From an uncultured Lentisphaeraceae bacterium (lineage in GTDB: Bacteria > Verrucomicrobiota > Kiritimatiellia > RFP12 > DVOR01), in contig CALBHX010000116.1 in assembly GCA_937892925.1 (NCBI GenBank), positions 1 through 64,000 of the forward strand: 64,000 nucleotides of DNA. The letters are read 5' to 3'. The notes under the pieces are model-generated. The model made no database searches. It saw nothing but the letters and a program-made list of their open reading frames with translations, and was not told the origin of the DNA. Below, piece after piece: positions 26,485 to 35,132 of the stretch; within the stretch, counting starts at the first letter, position 1; each line of letters begins with the position of its first letter. Both the position numbers and the translations under genes were made by a program.

Positions 26485-28063
26485 ATGATGAAGAACGCGT
26501 TGGCATGGGTGGCTGTGCTGGTGGCGGTTGTTTCGCCCACTTGTCCAGGACAGGCAGAAACCGTTATTGAGACTGTTCAGGGAGAGGGATTTACCGCCCG
26601 TTACATCACACCGGAGAAAGAAACGTATGGCGTCAATTTCTATCAGGCCACGACGGAGGGGGCGCCTCGGACGTCGCGAATGTCGATGCGTATCGGGTGA
26701 ACACCGCGGCCACGGCGGAGACGCGTTACGGTTTTTATGATGCGGCAGGGAAACGGGGCGGGCTTTTGCCAGGCTGAGCGTGGGTAGGGCTTTGGGTACG
26801 GTTACGATGGGTGGGCGGAAGCTCGGTACCGTTTGATGCCGAATCGGAGAACGTTGTGATGAGCCGGTTGAATTTTGTTTCCAAGGGTAAAATCACGCTT
26901 ACAACGCCCAGTGAGGGAACATCGTCTGGTGCGGAGACGGAAGACCCGAGCGTGCCGTTTGATGACAGAATCTCTTGCGAATGTGTTGGTGGAGGGAGCC
27001 ATCACGGTGAAGCCGAACGGGAATACCATTCTGCTTCGTGCTATGGATATGACGGATGCGGTTGTTTCCACTGAGGGCTCCGGCACGTTGGATATTACGA
27101 CCCTTCGCCCCATGCTGAGAGATTTGGCCGATGATGTCGTCTTCAAACTTCAGTTTACGGCAGAGGAATAGGCTAAACGTGAAGCCCGATTCCGGCTTGC
27201 AGTCGATTCGACACTGCGCGATGAGACGATTTTAAAACAAAAGACCATTGCGGTGACGCCGAACATCAATCATGGTGATTATCGGGTTACGCTTAGGCAG
27301 GAAACAATGGTTGATGCCGCAGGGAAGGAAGCTGTAGAGTTGATTATTTCGTTTGAGTTGGCCAAGCCTCTCTCCATGTTGCGTCAAACCGCCGCTTGGA
27401 GCGAGGCGGGTAAGTGGGAATGGTCGCGCGAGAACACTGATTGGAAAAACGGCGATTATCCTGAGGCTGTCGTGCTTCATGGAGGCGACACCGAAGACAC
27501 CGCCATCACCGTGACGCTCGACACGCTTCTGCCGGCCGATCTTTGCGGCACGGCGGGCTGTACGGCCGAGCACCCGCTTTCCCGGATTTTTGTCATGGGG
27601 CATGTGCACTTACTTGATCACGGGTGCCGGTCGCCCCAAGGTGCCTTCCATAATTGAGCAGATGGCAGACTTCACATTGACGCTTCTGGAAGACTTTGAA
27701 GGGGATGGGCTTTATACCCGCGGGGATGATACGGTGCTTGCGGTGAGTTATGACTTCGGTATTTCCGATGTGCGCTCAAGTAAGGGGTATCCATGGTTTG
27801 ATGTTACGGCACAGGTAGTCAAAAAACGAAATACCGCCGCGGCCGATACGGTTCGGATGCGGGCGGGGGCTCAGTTGATTTTGGTTTGTAATCGTCCGGG
27901 TGAAACAAGTACGTTTGATGTGGCGGCGAGTAAATGTACATTGGGCGATAGTTCCGCATCGCATACGTTCCGCTCTGTACCGCTGACGCAGTCAGGGGAG
28001 AAGGGGGGGCTTCCTGCGAACAAACCTTTTACAGTCCGGATTGACGCCGCAGAGACAGAATAA
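26485..28063 (+). pseudogene. Secreted-protein pseudogene (at least three frameshifts and a stop)
   Basis: The segment starts with a good signal peptide (MMKNALAWVAVLVAVVS, then GQAE) but its frame closes at 26700. Coding-quality sequence continues in other frames: a +1 frame gives VDAYRVNTAATAETRYGFYD to about 26776, another gives VPFDAESENVVMSRLNFVSK from about 26820, a third gives ITVKPNGNTILLRA and QFTAEE up to a TAG at 27169, then runs on in the same frame to about 27600, and the last shifted frame runs to 28063. The summed product would be ~520 residues. The C-terminal part (AVSYDFGISDVR, then PFTVRIDAAETE) resembles the end of the giant exoprotein. Several independent lesions argue for real decay and not a single sequencing error. 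Original function is unknown to me. Confidence 0.75.
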
Positions 28064-28343
28064 TCCGGCATGCGATCGTGGCTGCGTGAGCGGCCGATTC
28101 TTGGGCAGCTTTCGCGTCTGTTCATGAAATGGACTCTTGCCAACGGGGTTACGAGGAGGTGGCACCTGTGTGTTTCAGAGGTGCGTTTGCCGGGATTTGA
28201 GCGGCTGCTCGGGGCGGGGTATAACTCGTTCGGAGTTCACTTCACTCCGTACTTTGAATCTTTGAAGGGGGTGCCCATTCTGGCGTTTCCCGTTCAAGAG
28301 CGGATAGTGGTGTATGCAGGGGGTGGCGAAAAAAAGGAATCCG
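28064..28343. other. Intergenic stretch with no convincing gene
   Basis: A frame runs through here (28070-28444), but it has no recognisable domains, no ribosome site and overlaps the macA promoter and start. I treat it as non-coding. A short hairpin (CGGAG with CTCCG near 28230) has no T tract. Confidence 0.5.
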
Positions 28344-28373
28344 TTGCGTTTTTTACAGGCCTGGCGTTACAAT
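28344..28373 (+). promoter_or_regulatory. Promoter of the macA-macB operon
   Basis: TTGCGT (28344-28349), an 18-nt spacer and TACAAT (28368-28373). It is placed about 68 nt before the chosen macA start. Confidence 0.55.
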
Positions 28374-28440
28374 ATCGCGCGAGGGATTGCCGCAGGCGTT
28401 TCCCTGTCAGGCCTCGTTGCCTTCAAGTGGAGTTATGCGC

Positions 28441-29745
28441 ATGAAAAAAGTGGTTGCTGTTCTAGTTGTTCTGGTGCTGGCTGCAGGCGGGGCGGCCTGG
28501 TGGTTGCTGCGCCCTCGTCAGGAAACGGCTCCGGTGGCTTACAAGACGGATGTTCTGGCACAAGGGCAGGTTCAGCAGACCATTCGCGCGACGGGGACGA
28601 TTGAGCCGGAGGATCTGATTGATATTGGTGCGCAGATCACAGGGCAGATTATGGCCTTCGGTGTGGATACGCAGGGGCGTGAGGTGGATTATTGTTCAGA
28701 GGTGAAGAAGGGGCAGCTTCTGGCGCGAATTGACGATGTAACGTATAAGGCGGAGGTAACCATCGCGCAGGCGAATCTGACAACGGCAGAGGCGAACCTT
28801 GCGGGAGCGAAAGCGGATGTGGTGCAGCTGTCGGCTAAGCTGCGGCAGGCCGAGCGGGATTGGGTTCGTGCGCAGAAACTTGGGGTGGGCGATGCGCTCT
28901 CACAGAAAGACTTTGATGCCTACCAGAGCGCCTATGAAACGGCGGCGGCGGCGCTGGATGTTGGAAAGGCTTCGGTGAAGCAGGCGCAGGCTTCGATTGC
29001 GCAGGCGCAGGCGCAGCTTGAAAAGGCGCAGCGCAACCTCTCATATTGCGACATTCTCTCGACGGTGGATGGCATTATTATTGACCGGCGGGTGAACATT
29101 GGGCAGACGGTAACGGCTTCAATGAGCACACCGTCGCTCTTTCTTGTGGCCAAAGATTTGCGTAAAATTGAGATCTGGGTGCCGGTGAATGAGGCCGATA
29201 TTGGTTCAATCCAGGTAGGGCAGCGTGTCACGTTTACGGTGGATGCTTTCGCAGGAAAGACCTTTGAGGGCAAAGTGGGGCGGGTACGGTTAAATGCCTC
29301 AATGACATCGAACGTTGTAACGTACACGGTGGAAGTGGCCACAGAGAATCCGGACGGCCTCCTGCTGCCTTATCTCACGGCTAACGTCAGCTTTATCTTG
29401 GCGGAGTCGCCAGCCGAGTCGCTGCTTGTGCCGGTAGCGGCGCTGCGGTGGCGGCCGGAAGGGTGGGCGGCGCCTGAGGCGTTGGTTGGAAAAGAGGTGA
29501 TTTTTGTGCAGGATGAGGCGGGGCATCCTAGCCCCGTGGCGGTCAAGGTTGGCGTGAGTGATGATATTCACGCGGCCATTGAGGCCGAGGGTTTAACAGC
29601 CGGCGATGCGGTGATTACCGGCGTGTTGACGGCAATGGAGGTGGAGCAGGCTTCGGCTGCTGGGGAAAACCCCTTCCTGCCGAAACCGCCGCGCTGGGGC
29701 AGACAACGTGGAAAATCCGGCGGGAACCCGCCGCCGCGCCCGTGA
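28441..29745 (+). CDS. macA: Periplasmic adaptor subunit of a MacAB-type ABC efflux system (HlyD family)
   Basis: A 434-residue membrane-fusion protein. Residues ~1-22 are a single membrane anchor (MKKVVAVLVVLVLAAGGAAWWLL). A lipoyl-like half (IEPEDLIDIGAQITGQI) is followed by a long alpha-helical hairpin at ~95-210 rich in Ala and Gln (QAQASIAQAQAQLEKAQ), then the second lipoyl half (VDGIIIDRRVNIGQTV) and beta-barrel and membrane-proximal domains. The second ATG (28441) is preferred because GTGGAG lies 8 nt upstream; the ATG at 28435 is too close to it. It is followed 16 nt later by the ATPase and then the permease, the classic adaptor/ATPase/permease order. An outer-membrane TolC partner is not in the window. 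Substrate unknown. Confidence 0.9.
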   Translation: MKKVVAVLVVLVLAAGGAAWWLLRPRQETAPVAYKTDVLAQGQVQQTIRATGTIEPEDLIDIGAQITGQIMAFGVDTQGREVDYCSEVKKGQLLARIDDVTYKAEVTIAQANLTTAEANLAGAKADVVQLSAKLRQAERDWVRAQKLGVGDALSQKDFDAYQSAYETAAAALDVGKASVKQAQASIAQAQAQLEKAQRNLSYCDILSTVDGIIIDRRVNIGQTVTASMSTPSLFLVAKDLRKIEIWVPVNEADIGSIQVGQRVTFTVDAFAGKTFEGKVGRVRLNASMTSNVVTYTVEVATENPDGLLLPYLTANVSFILAESPAESLLVPVAALRWRPEGWAAPEALVGKEVIFVQDEAGHPSPVAVKVGVSDDIHAAIEAEGLTAGDAVITGVLTAMEVEQASAAGENPFLPKPPRWGRQRGKSGGNPPPRP

Positions 29746-29761
29746 TCAGGGAGGTGTAGAT

Positions 29762-30481
29762 ATGCCGGCAACGCCTAATACGCTGATTGAACTGCGCGGT
29801 TTGCGAAAGACCTATCGCTTGGGAGATGTGGACGTCCCGGTACTGAAGGGAATATCCATGACGATTCATGAGGGGACGCTGATGGCGCTCATGGGCCCCT
29901 CCGGCGGCGGCAAGTCTACATTGATGAATATTTTGGGCTTTTTGGACGTGCCCACAGGCGGGCAATATCTGCTTGACGGGCGGGATGTAACAACGCTGTC
30001 GGCTAATGCGCGGGCAGACTTGCGCAACGCACGCATCGGGTTCGTGTTTCAAAACTTTAATCTGCTTGCCCGCACCTCAGCGCTCAAAAATGTGTTGATG
30101 CCGCTGGAGTATGCGCGGAATCGGAAGAGTGCAAAAGAAGAACGGGCGTGGGCGGAAAGTCTGCTCGAACGCGTGGGGCTGGCCGACCGTATGGAGCATC
30201 AGCCCTCGCAGATGTCGGGCGGTCAGCAGCAGCGGGTGGCAATCGCGCGGGCGTTGGTGAACCGGCCGAAAATTCTCTTTGCGGATGAACCGACAGGAAA
30301 CCTGGATTCCAAAACCTCAGAGGAGGTGCTTCGGATGTTTCAGGAGCTGAATGAACAGGAAGGCATTACCATCGTGTTGGTTACGCATTCGCCGGAAGTG
30401 GGGGCGTTTGCCAAAGAGGCGTGCCATATCAAAGATGGTTTAGTGGTGGGCGGCGCCTATGACGAAAGGGCTTTGTCATGA
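29762..30481 (+). CDS. ABC transporter ATPase of the MacB/LolD type
   Basis: A 239-residue nucleotide-binding subunit that powers the neighbouring permease by ATP hydrolysis. Walker A is GPSGGGKST (~40), the Q-loop is FVFQNFNLL, the signature is MSGGQQQRVAIARAL (~145), Walker B is ILFADEPTGNLD, and the H-loop is VLVTHS. The ATG at 29762 has AGGGAGG 7 nt upstream, although the frame is open further back. The stop overlaps the permease ATG by four bases (ATGA), so the two are translationally coupled. In E. coli MacB the ATPase and permease are one chain, whereas here they are split as in LolD/LolE-like systems. Confidence 0.93.
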   Translation: MPATPNTLIELRGLRKTYRLGDVDVPVLKGISMTIHEGTLMALMGPSGGGKSTLMNILGFLDVPTGGQYLLDGRDVTTLSANARADLRNARIGFVFQNFNLLARTSALKNVLMPLEYARNRKSAKEERAWAESLLERVGLADRMEHQPSQMSGGQQQRVAIARALVNRPKILFADEPTGNLDSKTSEEVLRMFQELNEQEGITIVLVTHSPEVGAFAKEACHIKDGLVVGGAYDERALS

Positions 30482-31845
30482 TGGTGTTGCGGCAGATTGC
30501 GGCAGCTTTTATTTCGCTGCGCCGGAATATCCTTCGTTCCCTGCTCACAATGTTGGGGATTGTGATCGGTGTGGCGGTGGTGATTACCATGATGGAAATT
30601 GGAGCGGGCGCCTCTCAATCCATCAAAAGCTCTATTGCCAATATGGGCACCAATGTGATGATGATTTGGCCCTCGGCGGTAAAAACCGCAGGGATCAGCT
30701 CAGGGTCCGGCGGCACGGTTACGCTTACGGAAGAGGATTGTACGGCTATCGCGGCTGAGTGCCGGTCGGTTCAGGCCGTTACACCCTCCCTGTCCCGGCG
30801 CGGCATTCAGGCAATCGCGGGAAACCGGAATTGGACACCATTTGTTGTCTATTCAGGCAATGAAGATTACTTTAAGGTTCAGTCGTGGGGAACGCCGGCT
30901 TCAGGGCGTTATTTTACCAAGCGCGAGGTGGATGTGGCCGCCTGCGTCTGCGTGATCGGGCAAACGGTGAAAGAAGAGCTTTTCCCGGGGCAGGAGCCGG
31001 TGGGGCAGGACCTTCGTCTGAACAGCGTTCTTTTTCGTGTGATTGGTGTATTGCCGCGCAAGGGTGCGAACATGATGGGGATGGATCAGGACGACACCGT
31101 GATTGTGCCTTGGAAGACGATGCGTAACCGGTTGTCGCGTTCCGGCGGGTCGGCCACTGGTTCTTCCGGAAATAGCTCTTCGACCACGTCTTCCACGAGC
31201 GATGTCTATCCTGAAAGCTCCACCACAATCTACCCTGAGCGCGATTCCGTTCAGGCGCAGAATTACCCTCTGCCAGTGCGTTTCAACAACGTGAATCAGA
31301 TTACCGTTTCAGCCAAAACACCGGAGCAGGTGGCCGATGCCATGGAGCAAATCACGCAGGTGCTTCGCCGCCGACATAATATTCCGGAGGATGGAGAGAA
31401 TGATTTCTCTATTCGGGATATGTCGGAAATGCTTAAAACCATGACGGCAACCAGTGGGTTAATGACGACGTTGCTGCTGATTGTGGCCATGCTTTCACTC
31501 GTAGTCGGCGGTGTTGGAATTATGAACATCATGCTGGTGAGCGTGACGGAGCGGACGCGAGAGATTGGGCTGCGCATGGCGGTTGGCGCGCGCGGTTCGC
31601 GAATTCTGGCGCAGTTTCTGACAGAATCGGTGTTGCTTTGCCTGTTGGGCGGTCTTGTGGGAATTGGGGTGGGGCGGTGTGCCTCGCTGGTGATTGCTCA
31701 CGTGCTCAAGTGGCCGGTCAGCGTTTCGGCCGGGGCAATTCTGATTTCGGCCGGGGTTTCGGCTTTTATCGGCGTGGCATTTGGATTCTATCCCGCTTGG
31801 CGCGCCAGTCGTTTGAATCCAATTGACGCCCTTCGCCATGAATAA
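30478..31845 (+). CDS. MacB-like ABC transporter permease (FtsX family)
   Basis: A 455-residue inner-membrane subunit with the four-helix MacB/FtsX topology: one helix near residues 20-40 (SLLTMLGIVIGVAVVITM), a large periplasmic domain, then three helices at ~335-440. The conserved GGVGIMNIMLVSVTERTREIGLRMAVGA is present, and it ends with the usual FGFYPAWRASRLNPIDALRHE. A Ser/Thr-rich low-complexity insert sits at residues ~220-250 of the periplasmic domain (SSGNSSSTTSSTSD). Start and ATPase stop overlap (ATGA); the stop overlaps the cytidine deaminase start by 8 bp. Likely exports a peptide, antibiotic or lipid with the adaptor upstream. Confidence 0.92.
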   Translation: MMVLRQIAAAFISLRRNILRSLLTMLGIVIGVAVVITMMEIGAGASQSIKSSIANMGTNVMMIWPSAVKTAGISSGSGGTVTLTEEDCTAIAAECRSVQAVTPSLSRRGIQAIAGNRNWTPFVVYSGNEDYFKVQSWGTPASGRYFTKREVDVAACVCVIGQTVKEELFPGQEPVGQDLRLNSVLFRVIGVLPRKGANMMGMDQDDTVIVPWKTMRNRLSRSGGSATGSSGNSSSTTSSTSDVYPESSTTIYPERDSVQAQNYPLPVRFNNVNQITVSAKTPEQVADAMEQITQVLRRRHNIPEDGENDFSIRDMSEMLKTMTATSGLMTTLLLIVAMLSLVVGGVGIMNIMLVSVTERTREIGLRMAVGARGSRILAQFLTESVLLCLLGGLVGIGVGRCASLVIAHVLKWPVSVSAGAILISAGVSAFIGVAFGFYPAWRASRLNPIDALRHE

Positions 31846-32248
31846 GGAATGTGCTTCCACGCTGTTCGTTTCTGAAGAAACCCTGCTTGCGGCCGCACGC
31901 GCGGTGGCTCCGCGAGCTTACGCGCCGTATTCCCACTTTACGGTAGGCGCAGCACTGTTAGGGGAAGACGGGCAGATCTACACTGGCTGTAACGTTGAGA
32001 ATGCTTCTTATGGCCTGACGATGTGTGCCGAACGCAACGCAGTTTTTCATGCGGTAGCTTCCGGGTGCCGAGCTTTTCGAGCGTTGGCGATCGCAGCCCC
32101 GCGCCCGGTGCCGCCCTGTGGCGCCTGTCTTCAGGTGTTGGCGGCCTTTTGCCCCTCCGCCATGCCGATTGTTTTGGGCGCTCTGGATTCCCAGGATTCA
32201 AAACGGCTTACGCTGGCAGATCTCTTCCCCTCGCCGTTCACGCTTTAA
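31838..32248 (+). CDS. cdd: Cytidine deaminase
   Basis: A 136-residue homotetramer-type cytidine deaminase, which converts cytidine and deoxycytidine to uridine forms in pyrimidine salvage. The zinc and catalytic motifs are complete: CAERNAVFHA (Cys plus catalytic Glu) and PCGACLQVL (two Cys), with NVENASYG for substrate binding. The ATG at 31838 lies inside the end of the permease gene (8-bp overlap), so it is probably translated from the same message, though its function is unrelated. An earlier TTG at 31823 is possible but less likely. Length is normal for the family. Confidence 0.95.
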   Translation: MNKECASTLFVSEETLLAAARAVAPRAYAPYSHFTVGAALLGEDGQIYTGCNVENASYGLTMCAERNAVFHAVASGCRAFRALAIAAPRPVPPCGACLQVLAAFCPSAMPIVLGALDSQDSKRLTLADLFPSPFTL

Positions 32249-32444
32249 CTTTCGGCGGCGTGCCCCGTAGCGTTGTTTACGGGAACAGGTGTGTTTGCTA
32301 TGCCGTGTATGTTGGAAACCCGCCCCGGCATGGAGGTGTCGTTGCTCCGGGTTCGCTTTAACTCCGCCTCGGCTTTGCAGAGTGCTCGGCGTGGTGGCGT
32401 GGAGTCCCTGCTCGGCGGGAAGATGTGAGAAGATTTGAGGGTTT
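32249..32444. other. Short convergent intergenic stretch
   Basis: Contains GC-rich sequence with a CCCGTA/TACGGG inverted repeat just after cdd and a segment (AACCCGCCCCGGCATGGAGG, near 32319) that vaguely resembles the dispersed GC-rich elements. No gene is seen. Confidence 0.4.
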
Positions 32445-32478
32445 AAAAAGGCATCCGCACCGTTACCGGCGCGGATGC
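32445..32478 (-). terminator. Terminator of the flavodoxin-DUF362-cbiM operon
   Basis: On the minus strand GCATCCGC and GCGGATGC form an 8-bp stem around a 12-nt loop, followed by CTTTTTAAA. It lies 35 nt after the cbiM stop codon. Confidence 0.8.
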
Positions 32479-32512
32479 AGGTGCTCTGAAAAAGAACGGT
32501 TAGGCCGGGTGG

Positions 32513-33397
32513 TCAGCGTGCTTTGGTCAGCATTCGCGGCACGAACCAGCAGAGGGTGGCCACGGCGAGCATGCCTGCCAGCCCTGCCGCCCAGGTAGAG
32601 AAGAGCTCTGAGGAAACCGCAGGAACCGTGTAGTCCGCAAGGGGAGCATGAGCAAAGTTTGGCGCATCAGGCAGAAGGGAAAACCGTGCCATTGTCCACT
32701 CAAACGCATCCGGGAAGGCACTGGCCAGCGGGGCGCAGAGTAGGGCGGCCAGGGTAATTCCGCCGAGCATAGTCAGTCCGCGCCGACCAAGTACGCCAAC
32801 GGAGGTGGGCTTGATAACTGCGGTGAGCACGGGCGTTATGGCGCCTTCCACGCAGGCCAGCACCGCATGGAGCGCAAGCAGACTTCCGATAGCGGCCAGC
32901 GGCGCCGTACGGCAGGCCAGTAGTTCTCCGCCCAAGGCTACGACGGCCGCCAAGGTGGAGGCAAAGGCCGCCCCGGCTACGGCGAGCGGTTCGGCCACGC
33001 CCCTGCGGCGCAGAACTTGAAGCAGCAGGCCGCCAAGCCCTGCTCCAATGAGCGACATATTGACGATGTTTGCGCCCAGCATACCTAGCCCGCCATCGGC
33101 GAAAAGCAGGGTTTGCGCTAACAGCACCAGTGCCGTGCAGAGCACTCCGCCGGGCACGCCGAGCAGAGCCGCCGCGAAGACACCGCCAATAAGGTGCCCG
33201 GAGATGCCATTATAGATGGGATAGTTGAGCATCTGAAGACCAAAAACCGTAGCGCCGGTGAGTGCCATGTCGGCAGCTTTCGGTGCGGCTTTTGGGTGCC
33301 GCACCAGCGTGATGGCGGCAGTTCCGATGCCGGCGATGGCGAGAGTGGCGGTAACGGGGCAAACAGCCCCATGAAGCATTTCAGCAGGAATATGCAT
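32513..33397 (-). CDS. cbiM: CbiM/NikM-type cobalt or nickel ECF transporter component, with PDGLE-like C-terminus
   Basis: A 294-residue polytopic membrane protein, the substrate-binding component of energy-coupling-factor transporters for Co2+ or Ni2+. It starts MHIPAEMLHGAVCPVTA; the N-terminal Met-His is the known metal ligand in the family, which fixes the start at 33397, with GGAG upstream. The motifs LQMLNYPIYNGISGHLIGG and LGANIVNMSLIGAG are typical. The last ~70 residues (SAFPDAFEWTMARFSLLP and a final membrane helix) match the PDGLE/CbiN-like partner, so this looks like a CbiM-CbiN fusion. The usual CbiQ and CbiO partners are not in the window. It ends the three-gene operon behind a MerR-type promoter. 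Confidence 0.88.
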   Translation of the reverse strand: MHIPAEMLHGAVCPVTATLAIAGIGTAAITLVRHPKAAPKAADMALTGATVFGLQMLNYPIYNGISGHLIGGVFAAALLGVPGGVLCTALVLLAQTLLFADGGLGMLGANIVNMSLIGAGLGGLLLQVLRRRGVAEPLAVAGAAFASTLAAVVALGGELLACRTAPLAAIGSLLALHAVLACVEGAITPVLTAVIKPTSVGVLGRRGLTMLGGITLAALLCAPLASAFPDAFEWTMARFSLLPDAPNFAHAPLADYTVPAVSSELFSTWAAGLAGMLAVATLCWFVPRMLTKAR

Positions 33398-33466
33398 GAC
33401 AAACGTCTCCTTTAAATAAGGACGGGTTAAAACGGGGGCTCCGCCGCCGGCGGAACATGCGAACAA

Positions 33467-34465
33467 TTATATCTCAATCAGACGATAGGCGCGTGAACCC
33501 AGATTGAGCGCTGCAGCGTGTTCAAGGATGTGGATGCCCTGACGGCTCTCCATGCGTGCGATGAGATCCTTCCCATCCGGAGCGGCGTAGATGGCGTCTA
33601 CGCAAGCCTGATCTACGGCTACGGGATCAAGGGAAGCAAAGATGCCGATATCGTTCATGGTGGGCGGAGCCGGGTGGCTGTCACAGTCGCAGCTGACGGA
33701 GAGATTATTGGCTACATTGATATAGGCCATGGCGTTGGGACGCGCCTGATGCACGGCGCCTGCGGCTTCGGCCATGGCTTCCAGAAACTCCAGCTGCTTG
33801 CCGCCGCGCCAGGTCAGGTCGGTTTTCCCGCCGGTGTGAATGAGCATTTTGCCGTTGCGGGATGCAAAGCCGATAGAGAGATTCTTCAATGCGCCGCCAA
33901 AGCCGCCCATGGCGTGCCCTTTGAAGTGGCTGAGCACGAGGAAACTGTCATAATTACGAAAATGCGACCCCACGATATCATGCTTCAGGCGGATGGAGCC
34001 TTCGGGCACCGGGAGGTTAAGCGTGTGCAGGCCGTCCATGATATCCACGGCGGCAATATCTGCCCAGCCGTGTTCGAGGGCGGCGCGGATGTGCTCGGAA
34101 AGTGTGCCGCGGCGCCCGCCATAAGCCGTGTTGCATTCTACGATATTGGCATCGAGCGAAGCCACAAGTGCTTTGGCCATTTGTGGATTGATGAAATGGT
34201 GGCCGCCGGGTTCGCCAGTGGATACTTTTACGCCCACGCTTCCGGGGAGCTTGATGCCCAACGCGGCATAAATCTTCAATAATGCATTGGAGGAAATCTC
34301 TCGCGTGAAGTAGACTGACGCCCCCTGGGCTCCGCCCCAGCCGGATGTTTTTCCGGTTGGAGCAGTGGAGGCGCCATCGGCGCGCCAGGCTCCTGCAAAG
34401 TCTTCCGCGGGGGCACTTCCGGCCACGGAGGCCGCCAGTGATACGAGGAACGTTCTGCGTTTCAT
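33467..34465 (-). CDS. Tat-exported DUF362 protein (putative Fe-S protein)
   Basis: A 332-residue protein starting MKRRTFLVSLAASVAG, a twin-arginine signal (RRTFL) with a short hydrophobic core, so it is probably exported folded with a cofactor. The body matches DUF362: EPGGHHFINPQMAKALVASL, FLVLSHFKGHAMGGFGGALK, LSIGFASRNGK, and CDCDSHPAPPTMNDIGIFAS near residue 255. The biochemical role of DUF362 is unclear; some members carry ferredoxin domains, but no four-cysteine cluster is obvious here. It lies 34 nt after the exported flavodoxin gene and 69 nt before cbiM, with GGAG before its ATG. Confidence 0.85.
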   Translation of the reverse strand: MKRRTFLVSLAASVAGSAPAEDFAGAWRADGASTAPTGKTSGWGGAQGASVYFTREISSNALLKIYAALGIKLPGSVGVKVSTGEPGGHHFINPQMAKALVASLDANIVECNTAYGGRRGTLSEHIRAALEHGWADIAAVDIMDGLHTLNLPVPEGSIRLKHDIVGSHFRNYDSFLVLSHFKGHAMGGFGGALKNLSIGFASRNGKMLIHTGGKTDLTWRGGKQLEFLEAMAEAAGAVHQARPNAMAYINVANNLSVSCDCDSHPAPPTMNDIGIFASLDPVAVDQACVDAIYAAPDGKDLIARMESRQGIHILEHAAALNLGSRAYRLIEI

Positions 34466-34499
34466 TTGAACTCCATTTCAAAAGACAAGGAAGATATCA

Positions 34500-35099
34500 T
34501 TAAAGCACGTTAGTTTCCCGCAGCGCGGAGATCCATTTCCGCGCTTCGTCTTTGGCATAACGAGCCGCCCGAACCCCTGAGACGGCCAAGGCAGGTTCCT
34601 TAAAGATCCCCTTGCATTGTTTTCGGGCATCCGTTTCGCATCGGCTCATTCCACCGCCGCCATGGGTGATGAAGAGGGAAACCGTTTTCCCGGTGAGAGC
34701 AGGCGATTCCAAGAAAGCACTGACAGGCGGCGCTACGGTGCTCCACCAATTGGGGGAACCTACCAAAAGGGTGTGATAACTTGAAAGATCTGGGAAGGGC
34801 TTCATGGCCGGGCGCACACCGGCTCGAATCTCGTTCTTGGCATACTCTGTGCAGGCGGTGTATTCTGCAGGGTAGGGCTTCTCCGGGGAGAGTTCAACGC
34901 TTTCACATCCGAGCTGAACGGCCAATTGTTTGGCCAGTGCGCGGGTGTTGCCACTCCAGGAGTAGTAGACGACCAGTGTCTTGCGGGCACCCGGGGGTGT
35001 TGCAGCAGCGGGCGCAGGCTCGGCGGCTTCGGAACAGCCGGCCACCAACATCCCGGCTCCGCAGGTGAAACTGTGCGAGAGGAAATCTCTTCGTGTCAT
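34500..35099 (-). CDS. Tat-exported flavodoxin-like lipoprotein
   Basis: A 199-residue protein whose N-terminus combines a twin-arginine motif (MTRRDFLSH) and a lipobox (LVAGC, Cys22), so it should be a membrane-anchored periplasmic lipoprotein. After a Pro/Ala linker comes a flavodoxin fold: the FMN phosphate loop VVYYSWSGNTRALAKQL (~43), VGSPNWWSTVAPPVSAFL (~112) and FITHGGGG. It should be an FMN electron carrier or quinone-type reductase outside the cytoplasm. An AAGGAG ribosome site lies 8 nt before the ATG. It is first in the operon and directly behind the 19-bp-spacer promoter, suggesting redox or metal control by a MerR-type regulator not seen here. Confidence 0.9.
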   Translation of the reverse strand: MTRRDFLSHSFTCGAGMLVAGCSEAAEPAPAAATPPGARKTLVVYYSWSGNTRALAKQLAVQLGCESVELSPEKPYPAEYTACTEYAKNEIRAGVRPAMKPFPDLSSYHTLLVGSPNWWSTVAPPVSAFLESPALTGKTVSLFITHGGGGMSRCETDARKQCKGIFKEPALAVSGVRAARYAKDEARKWISALRETNVL

Positions 35100-35132
35100 A
35101 ATAAAGACTCCTTTCCTGAATGAATGAGAAGA

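Noticed and set aside
28070..28444. A 124-codon plus-strand frame between the pseudogene and macA
   Set aside because: No recognisable domain, no ribosome site, and it overlaps the macA promoter and start in a different frame.
33398..33466. Cobalamin or nickel/cobalt riboswitch upstream of cbiM
   Set aside because: The gap is only 69 nt and shows none of the conserved B12-box or NiCo motifs.
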